Source: a virus. Taken from it: a DNA stretch of 64,000 nt. Under the pieces are notes generated by a model. That model had not been told where the DNA came from. It saw only the letters and a program-made list of their open reading frames with translations, and did not search any database. The stretch spans positions 1-64,000 of the IMG/VR virus record IMGVR_UViG_3300037805_000525; one strand, given 5' to 3'. The position numbers and the translations under genes are program-made. How positions within the stretch are numbered: the first letter of the stretch is position 1; each line of letters starts with the position of its first letter. Shown here one piece after another: positions 58,153 to 64,000 of the stretch.

Positions 58153-58157
58153 TATCA

Positions 58158-58174
58158 ATATCACAGTGTGATAA
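58158..58174. promoter_or_regulatory. Palindrome copy 15
   Basis: ATATCACAGTGTGATAA directly after the bidirectional terminator and before the stop of the minus-strand gene at 58175. Central base G. Confidence 0.78.
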
Positions 58175-58357
58175 TTACTGTTTCTTGGATGAGCCGCCCG
58201 GGTCACAGATCTCGTTGAGCGACGTACGCCGAGCCACCTGTACTAATCGGAGGGTGCAGCATGCACGCTCTCCGGCCTCCCCTCGGGGGAACATGTCACG
58301 TACAGCCTGTTGCGCAGTGCGCGGCTCCTGGGCCTGTGTTCCGGGGCTATTCATCAT
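58175..58357 (-). CDS. Small protein at the end of the hub gene, 60 aa
   Basis: GAGGCGG lies before ATG 58357/58354, and the start overlaps the hub gene's stop. Two adjacent Cys (ACCTLRLVQVARRTSLNEIC) and a Lys/Ser tail ending KKQ. Good coupling supports translation; function unknown. Confidence 0.58.
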   Translation of the reverse strand: MMNSPGTQAQEPRTAQQAVRDMFPRGEAGERACCTLRLVQVARRTSLNEICDPGGSSKKQ

Positions 58358-61300
58358 TTGTCGTCCGCCTCTTCAGCAATGCGCCCTGTAGTAGCTTGGC
58401 GCGTATGTAACGTTCTTCACGAACGTCGATGGTGGGCGAGACGGGCGTCTTGGCCGTCTCCCCGGGTGATGGTTTTATGAACTTGGGTATCAGTTCGCTG
58501 CCGTCCCACCGAAGTAGTGCGTTGGCGGGGATAGGTGCGCCGTCGCGAGAGTCGTAGTCAAGTGTGCCCCACACAGCCCGCGAGCGGCGCTCACCGCTGT
58601 AGAACGCCTCCGCATGGAAGCCGGACCGCTTCGGGTCCCACAGCAGCGCCTCCGCCTGGTCTCGGGTATTTATGTCGATGTCCAGGTTCGCGTTACCTGC
58701 GAACATATCGGCGAACCCGGCGTACTTGCGTGCGATGTACCCGGTTGTGTAGTAGGGGACGTCGCCGCCGGCGTTGCGGATTTCAACCCACGTGCGCGCC
58801 AAGTGCTCCGCCGCGTCGAGTATCGAGTGCTTCTTCTCGAAGAACGTGCGTGGTACCTCGAATGTCTGGTCGCTCGATGGATCCTCTACGTCGAGCTGGA
58901 CAGTGACGTTGACCGCCTCATCCACCAGGTTGCCCTCGCTGTCGAAGTCTCCCGCTCCGGATGGGTCCAGACTAAGGACATCTGAGCTTGTCACGTCGGC
59001 GACGCTGCGGGATGCGGTCGTCCGAACGCCGATCCCCTCAGTGGCCTCCGCACCACGCGCGTCCGTGAACGTACCTTCGTCGATTATGGACGGGCACCCA
59101 ACTACGATGTCGTAGTACTCCTTGCCGATGTTTGACGCATAGAACGACGCGTCAAACCAGGGTGGTGTCAGCAGGTCCTCATTGTCGTACGTGACGGTGA
59201 CCTCCTTAGAGGACGTGCCGCTCTCATAAATGTCGACCACCACACCACTATGTCCGGATAGGCTGGACTGTTTACCGTTAGGGCCGTCGGTGAGTACGTT
59301 GTACCTGTAGCTGACAAACCGCGCGCCTGACGGGTCGATCTCCTCCCCGCCGTACCCGAGTATCTCGCGGTCGCGCCCAACAAGTCCCTGCTCCGCATCC
59401 TGGTCGTTGTAGTTCTTCACGCTGGCCACATACTTGCGGCCCTTGACGCGAGCGTACTCACGCGCACCAGGCTTGAGCGCGAGTGGTGCGCCGTGGCCGA
59501 GAGGCCCGCCCGCGCGCCCGGTGAACCCGGTGCTGCCGGGTACGCGGGCTTCGGTCTTTATGTAGTCGCTGAGCGGTATCACGCCTACTGGTGTCCCAAC
59601 TGGCGTTCCGCTTAGTACATCCGCGCTCGGGCCGGTCGCGTTGTAGACCTGCTGGCTAACAGCTGTCGTGTGATCCTGGATCATGAACAGCTTGTCCAAC
59701 GCACCCAGCTTCCGCCGGATGCGCGCGTCACCCTTCTCGTTGAAGAGCGCGCCGTCCGCGTGCGGAACCACGAACTGGCCCCCGCCCGTGGGCGTAAGCT
59801 TCCTGCGGAACCTACGCATAACATCACGGCGGACCTGGCCCCTCTCCTGGAAGAGGTCTAGGTGCTCGTCGTGGTACCTGCATTTGGTCAGCTGCACCGT
59901 CGTACTCGTGTGGCCGTCGGCGAGGCCATGCGATACGGAGCTCACCATCCCTAGAATGTGCCGCGCGGTGTGTGGCGTTGCCGCGTCGTCAGCAAGTGCG
60001 TGGTCGAGGACCAGCGCAGGAAGGCCGGGCACCAGGTTAGGCATGTACTGCCCAGTGACGGTGCATTGTCTGGAGGCGAAGCGGCTCAGGTAGAAGTAGT
60101 AGTTCGCCGCACGCTGTAGGTAGTTGTTTTTTGTATGCGCTGTGCGGTTCTCGGCCTCCTTCTTACTCACGCGCTTGGACCGGATTGCGGCCTTCATGAT
60201 CCGCCCGAACGCGTCGTCCTCGTCTGCCGACCGGATGTCGGGGATGATGCCGGTGAACCGCTCGTGGTCCATGATGAACCGGTGGCCTTTTGTCACGGCC
60301 TCCTTCGCGGAAATGGTCGCAGATGTCTTGGACTTGGCCTTGAACCCGAGCATGTCGACATTCGGCGCGAAGTACATATTTTTCTTGTCACGCCCGCTGT
60401 TGTAGCGGGTGAACAGCCACAGGCGCGTTGTCTCTGTTAGCCACCGACGCGTAAGAGTGACTGATGTGATCTGGTTAGGGAATATGGTGTTGCACTTCGG
60501 CGGCGGCGCCATGTACAGGTCAGGCATGAGCAGGTACGCATGGAGGCGGTCTCCATACTCGGCATCGACCTCGGTGGTCTTGTATATGCCGTGCCTGCCT
60601 GTACGGAGGTGTTTCAGTGCCTCCGCGAGCAGCCCTCGTGCGGCGCGGAGATTCGGAAGGTTATGTTGGAGGTAGGCGCCCTGAGAGACGGCGACTAGCG
60701 CACTCAACGGGGCGCGCCACGCCGCGAGCAGTGCGTTTAGTCCGTTGCGCAACTTCTGCAGCTTGGACTTGGACCCCGCTACTGACTCCGCCTCCTTCTC
60801 GAACTGCGCCTCCAGCTTTTCGATACCACCTGCGGCGTAGAACGCGGGGAACCCGGTGCCTGTTATGCGCTTGTCAAACAGCGCGTGTTGCTTGCCTGCG
60901 GGCTCCAGCTTCGTGGCGCCTAGCTCGCTCTGCGCGGTGTCCCACCGTGATATGTCCACGCCGTCTGGCGCGGTACGCACCACCTTGATCGCGAAGTCTA
61001 GTCGCGTACGTACGATCTTCTCCATCTGGTCGACCATCTTGAACAGGCGGTCCGCCTCTGTGCCTGCGCCCACGGTTCCGATTCGTACACTTACCTTGCG
61101 CTTCCCGCGCTTGCTGTTGAGGGGCATGTACGGCGGCGCGAGCACCCCAGCAGTACCGTGGAACGTCTTGCCTAGTACTGCGTGTATGAGCTGAGACACG
61201 CTCGCCGTGGCGCGTATGGAGCTGCTAATCCTACGGAAGTGGCGCTTGAACGACGCGTCGTCGATGAACAACCTGGACGTCGTGTCTGAGAACGGGAGGC

Positions 61301-61997
61301 CCAGCATGTGGGTCAGATTCAGGCGGACACCATTGAACGTGAGGAAGTCGTTCAGCCCCTTCGCATACCTGAACACCTTCGCAGTGTTGGTCTTTACCTT
61401 GTTTCCGTGTGAGTTAGGCCCTCCCGGATAAGCCCCGACCGCCAACTCAATCAGGGATATGACGCTGCCGCTGACGCCGTTCAGATGCGGGGCCGAAGTT
61501 GGTTTGCGGCTTAGGATCATCGGAAGTTGGTTGTGCCCGGTGTTCTTCCCGATCTGCGTCGTGACGGCTCCCGCGAATGCGGTACGTCGCGTGTCGTGTG
61601 CGCTGAGGGATCGCGAACCCCAGTACAGCTTCGCGTGGTCCAGGTAGCTCCACATGCCCGTGCACGAGTACGCGACCACCTGCCCGGTAGGTGTGCTGCG
61701 GTACGAGTACGAGTCGATCTCGCCCACGAACAGTAGCTTCCACAGGGAAAGATCATGATGTGAGCTTGCGTGCGTAAGGACGCCGTCCGGTGCGACAGTC
61801 ATCCCATTGTGCGCCTCGAAGTACCACACGGTCACGTACGTGCGTGGCTTCAGTAGCGTCGCTTCACGCACGTATGGTACTGCGATCTGCGCCTGCGTCG
61901 GCGAGCCGATCCCGCCGGACACAGACACAGAGGAGACGGGGACCTCTACACCCTCAACGACCAGGCGTGTTACAACTTTGCCGCCGCTTACAGACAC
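58347..61997 (-). CDS. Very large tail/baseplate protein, hub-like N-terminus, 1216 aa
   Basis: GAGGGTGG precedes GTG 61997. Residues 1-130 (RLVVEGVEVPVSSVSVSGGI, then LFVGEIDSYSYRS, then SCTGMWSYLDHAKL) resemble the beta-barrel start of late-control-D/gp27-type baseplate hubs. The remainder is beta-rich with an Arg/Lys-rich helical centre. Tail hubs are usually about 350-400 aa, so this would be an extended version. Assignment is by pattern and position. Confidence 0.62.
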   Translation of the reverse strand: MSVSGGKVVTRLVVEGVEVPVSSVSVSGGIGSPTQAQIAVPYVREATLLKPRTYVTVWYFEAHNGMTVAPDGVLTHASSHHDLSLWKLLFVGEIDSYSYRSTPTGQVVAYSCTGMWSYLDHAKLYWGSRSLSAHDTRRTAFAGAVTTQIGKNTGHNQLPMILSRKPTSAPHLNGVSGSVISLIELAVGAYPGGPNSHGNKVKTNTAKVFRYAKGLNDFLTFNGVRLNLTHMLGLPFSDTTSRLFIDDASFKRHFRRISSSIRATASVSQLIHAVLGKTFHGTAGVLAPPYMPLNSKRGKRKVSVRIGTVGAGTEADRLFKMVDQMEKIVRTRLDFAIKVVRTAPDGVDISRWDTAQSELGATKLEPAGKQHALFDKRITGTGFPAFYAAGGIEKLEAQFEKEAESVAGSKSKLQKLRNGLNALLAAWRAPLSALVAVSQGAYLQHNLPNLRAARGLLAEALKHLRTGRHGIYKTTEVDAEYGDRLHAYLLMPDLYMAPPPKCNTIFPNQITSVTLTRRWLTETTRLWLFTRYNSGRDKKNMYFAPNVDMLGFKAKSKTSATISAKEAVTKGHRFIMDHERFTGIIPDIRSADEDDAFGRIMKAAIRSKRVSKKEAENRTAHTKNNYLQRAANYYFYLSRFASRQCTVTGQYMPNLVPGLPALVLDHALADDAATPHTARHILGMVSSVSHGLADGHTSTTVQLTKCRYHDEHLDLFQERGQVRRDVMRRFRRKLTPTGGGQFVVPHADGALFNEKGDARIRRKLGALDKLFMIQDHTTAVSQQVYNATGPSADVLSGTPVGTPVGVIPLSDYIKTEARVPGSTGFTGRAGGPLGHGAPLALKPGAREYARVKGRKYVASVKNYNDQDAEQGLVGRDREILGYGGEEIDPSGARFVSYRYNVLTDGPNGKQSSLSGHSGVVVDIYESGTSSKEVTVTYDNEDLLTPPWFDASFYASNIGKEYYDIVVGCPSIIDEGTFTDARGAEATEGIGVRTTASRSVADVTSSDVLSLDPSGAGDFDSEGNLVDEAVNVTVQLDVEDPSSDQTFEVPRTFFEKKHSILDAAEHLARTWVEIRNAGGDVPYYTTGYIARKYAGFADMFAGNANLDIDINTRDQAEALLWDPKRSGFHAEAFYSGERRSRAVWGTLDYDSRDGAPIPANALLRWDGSELIPKFIKPSPGETAKTPVSPTIDVREERYIRAKLLQGALLKRRTTNDE

Positions 61998-62074
61998 AGC
62001 ACCACCCTCAGGTAGTCATCTTCGTGAACTTCGATGTTACTACAGATGCGCAGCGGCGGCACAGCAGTGCTTGA

Positions 62075-62091
62075 TTATCACAGTGTGATAT
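62075..62091. promoter_or_regulatory. Palindrome copy 16
   Basis: TTATCACAGTGTGATAT, one mismatch, in the short gap between the 483-aa gene and the hub-like gene. Central base G. Confidence 0.75.
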
Positions 62092-62100
62092 TGGCGCGCG

Positions 62101-63552
62101 CTACAGGAACTGCATACCCTGCGCGCCGCGATTGTCGTACGCCGGCGGCTTCCAGGTGGCAATCACATCAGGCGACTTGCCTGTTACAGTGCCGCGCAGC
62201 GTGGTGGCTACCGCGGGTACGATGGCGTACGCCATCTTGTCCACAATCTGCTCAACGCTGCCCTCGGTGAAGTACGGAGCAGGGACGCCGCGTGCGGCAA
62301 TTGCGCTACTCCCCCAACCTACACCAGCTGCGAGCGAGCTCGTTATCGTACCGAGATAGCCGAACCAAGCGTTCACCTCACCACGCTGAACGCCCATGTT
62401 GGATTCGAAGTCGCCAGTCTTGGAGACGCCGAGGGCGGTTTCGACCTCGAGCACCGCCGCGGTAGCGCCTGCGTGCAGCACTGAGCGAAGTGATTGCACC
62501 GCTGTCGCCTGCAGGTAGTTCGCGAAGTTGGCTGGGCCACTCAACGCGGCGAATGCCCCGCGCCGTACGGCGGCCAGCGACTCGCCCACGAACTTCTGTG
62601 TGAACGCGTCCGGCGAGGCGCCTGGTACATCCGACTCAGCTGCGGCTGCTGCTGTGGCAGTGATCCACTTATCGCCGAGCACAGGCAACCAGTCGATAAT
62701 CGACTTACGCGTCGAGTTCATATACCTCCCTGGCCTGATCTGCGCGGTGGCCTCCACCTGGTTGTAGTAGTTCCCCTTCCCGGAGAGGAACCCCTTCGTG
62801 CTGGACAGGTCGACGTACCGCGTAACCAAGAACGACATACTGAACGGGAGTAGAGTGTCGGTCTGCGCGTTCTGGCTTGCGGACGCGTTGAGCGGGTACC
62901 CTTCGATCAACACGTCGTCAAACACCAAGTACATCCGCGCATCCATGGCCAGTAGGCGGGACGCACGAAAGAAGTTGTCGTAGTTCTTCCAGAAGACCGC
63001 ACGCCAGTTGAACTCAACTGTGTTGAACAGCTGCCCCGTCAGGTTCAGTACAACCGGCTTCTGGCCGTACGCGTACAGGAAGTTTCCGGAGAACGTCTCG
63101 AGGAGCTGCGTTTTTTCGACGCGCTGTTCCTGGATCCCGGTGAGCGACCAGTCGGTCCATGCGTAGGAGTTCGGCTTGTCGAGCCGCGCCTTGTTGCGTG
63201 CTTGGTCAACGTCAGGCTGTGCGGGTAGTCCGGCGGAGTTCACACGCAGTCGGACGTTGTCCGCACTAACGTCGATATCGCTTAGATTGCTGTACAGCTC
63301 TACGGGCGTGCCATCCGACCGAACAACCTGTGCGAATGCGAAGCTATCTGGCTTCGTGGAGTGCCCGACGTACGGCCGGGACACACGTGTGGTGTCCGTG
63401 ACGTGCCGGCTGATCCCTGCGCGCTGCTCTGGCGCCCCGTCGTACAGGCCAGGGTGCTCAAGTCGTGACTTGATCGAGGGGATGTACGACGCGCGCGTCG
63501 ACGCTGCGGTGAGGAACGGATCGGGCGTAATCATGAACGTTGGGTGGGCCAT
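62101..63552 (-). CDS. Tail-associated virion protein, 483 aa
   Basis: GGAGGCGCGCAC precedes ATG 63552. Central region with KPVVLNLTGQLFNTVEFNWR and LVFDDVLIEGYPLN followed by LPFSMSFLVTRYV, a strand pattern seen in tail-tube/baseplate-linked proteins. C-terminal 180 residues are Ala/Gly-rich helices. Upstream of the hub-like gene in the same direction. The exact role is not known. Confidence 0.62.
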   Translation of the reverse strand: MAHPTFMITPDPFLTAASTRASYIPSIKSRLEHPGLYDGAPEQRAGISRHVTDTTRVSRPYVGHSTKPDSFAFAQVVRSDGTPVELYSNLSDIDVSADNVRLRVNSAGLPAQPDVDQARNKARLDKPNSYAWTDWSLTGIQEQRVEKTQLLETFSGNFLYAYGQKPVVLNLTGQLFNTVEFNWRAVFWKNYDNFFRASRLLAMDARMYLVFDDVLIEGYPLNASASQNAQTDTLLPFSMSFLVTRYVDLSSTKGFLSGKGNYYNQVEATAQIRPGRYMNSTRKSIIDWLPVLGDKWITATAAAAAESDVPGASPDAFTQKFVGESLAAVRRGAFAALSGPANFANYLQATAVQSLRSVLHAGATAAVLEVETALGVSKTGDFESNMGVQRGEVNAWFGYLGTITSSLAAGVGWGSSAIAARGVPAPYFTEGSVEQIVDKMAYAIVPAVATTLRGTVTGKSPDVIATWKPPAYDNRGAQGMQFL

Positions 63553-63603
63553 GTGCGCGCCTCCAGCAGGTCTGGCGGTTGCCCGCGGTTGGGGATCTTA
63601 CGC

Positions 63604-63747
63604 CTATTTGGGGGGGACCGGAATGGTGCGTCGGGGCACTGTAGGCGCGAGGGCTGCCTTCTGTGCGCGGCTTGTGGTCCGCACTGCCTGTTGGATGCGG
63701 TGCTTCGCCAGGAGCAGCTGCTTGAGTGTCATCGAGACCATGCGCAT
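63604..63747 (-). CDS. Small basic protein, 47 aa
   Basis: CGGAG precedes ATG 63747. Begins MRMVSMTLKQLLLAKHR, then Arg/Ala helix and Pro-rich tail ending VPPK. The segment MTLKQLLL resembles the start of the protein at 56272. Probably a virion or assembly protein. Confidence 0.6.
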   Translation of the reverse strand: MRMVSMTLKQLLLAKHRIQQAVRTTSRAQKAALAPTVPRRTIPVPPK

Positions 63748-63759
63748 GTAGCACTCCGA

Positions 63760-63987
63760 TCAGTAGCGCGGCACGAGCTGCGCGATGGTTGTTAGCGGTA
63801 CGGGCGTGATTGGCACGCCGTCGCGCATCTTGAGGTTGAACAAGTACACGCCGGACTGGTGCAGGAGAACCATTTCGGGCGAAAGTTTGTCTACAAGACG
63901 TACACGGTGCGCACCTGTTGGCGACCTCACAACTGTAGATGTTTCGTTTCCGGGCGTGCCAGAGACGAGCTGCGATTCGTCGGTCAC
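63760..63987 (-). CDS. Small virion-operon protein, 75 aa
   Basis: GGAGG followed by CGCCC and GTG 63987 makes a good start; the frame continues upstream to the window edge, so a longer form cannot be excluded. Beta-rich (AHRVRLVDKLSPEMVLLHQ, GVYLFNLKMRDGVPITPV), ending RY. Function unknown. Confidence 0.58.
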   Translation of the reverse strand: MTDESQLVSGTPGNETSTVVRSPTGAHRVRLVDKLSPEMVLLHQSGVYLFNLKMRDGVPITPVPLTTIAQLVPRY

Positions 63988-64000
63988 GGGCGCCTCCAAG

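Noticed and set aside
7421-62091. Repeated palindromes as a CRISPR array or transposon ends
   Set aside because: Copies are thousands of bases apart with unrelated sequence between them, and there is no transposase or cas gene.
7421-62091. Palindromes as CRP sites (TGTGA-N6-TCACA)
   Set aside because: The half-sites are in the opposite order (TCACA then TGTGA) with one base between, so the CRP geometry is absent.
7421-62091. Palindromes as parS-type partition sites
   Set aside because: No ParA or ParB gene is recognisable in the window, and most copies hug promoters or terminators. The polarity switch keeps a segregation role open, so this is only set aside.
1-64000. tRNA, rRNA, integrase, terminase large subunit, major capsid and lysis enzyme genes
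   Set aside because: None could be recognised by eye on either strand; they may lie outside the window or be too divergent.

Overview
The window is 64 kb of a large, high-GC tailed-phage genome (or prophage), most likely with a contractile tail: a giant baseplate-J-like protein, a hub-like protein and many other virion genes lie on the minus strand at both ends. No host marker gene, rRNA, tRNA, integrase, terminase large subunit, capsid or polymerase was recognised, so the host is unknown. Genes are tightly packed, often coupled by ATGA, GTGA or TGATG stop/start overlaps, with many GTG starts.

Layout. About 1-7.7 kb and 10.9-11.8 kb (minus): virion/baseplate genes. About 7.8-45.5 kb: an accessory region of 13 plus-strand units (called A to M here) carrying mostly small unknown proteins, interrupted by two short minus-strand operons (20.7-22.9 kb, including a GroES-like fusion; 40.7-41.9 kb). 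Recognisable proteins in this region are dihydrofolate reductase, a tandem helix-turn-helix protein, four leucine-rich-repeat-variant/HEAT-like proteins and several zinc-ribbon or membrane miniproteins. About 45.6-64 kb (minus): a virion operon with Ig-like structural proteins, a transglutaminase-like cysteine protease, Arg/Ala-rich internal proteins, a sigma-70-family factor, a hub-like protein and a tail protein. Two single plus-strand inserts interrupt it (a 98-aa gene and a Nudix hydrolase).

Regulation stands out. Fifteen plus-strand promoters share an unusual consensus: GCAAAN, 16 bases, (C/T)ATAAG, then about 5 bases and TAG. Units end in GC hairpins followed by a tail reading TTCTTA or TTTTTAG. 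A 17-bp palindrome, TTATCACAYTGTGATAA, occurs 16 times, mostly between units, close to promoters or terminators; two copies are inside a virion gene. Its one asymmetric base is a pyrimidine in all ten copies left of 36 kb and a purine in all six right of 42 kb. The half-site TATCAC is the one used by lambda-type CI/Cro operators. I infer a dispersed operator or 'stoperator'-like network plus a phage-encoded sigma factor that together time accessory and virion genes.

The accessory region shows repeated duplication of small domains (LRV/HEAT proteins, a domain ending in W-N, a Cys-rich miniprotein and several tandem paralogue pairs). One LRV/HEAT gene is split by an in-frame amber codon at a conserved motif.
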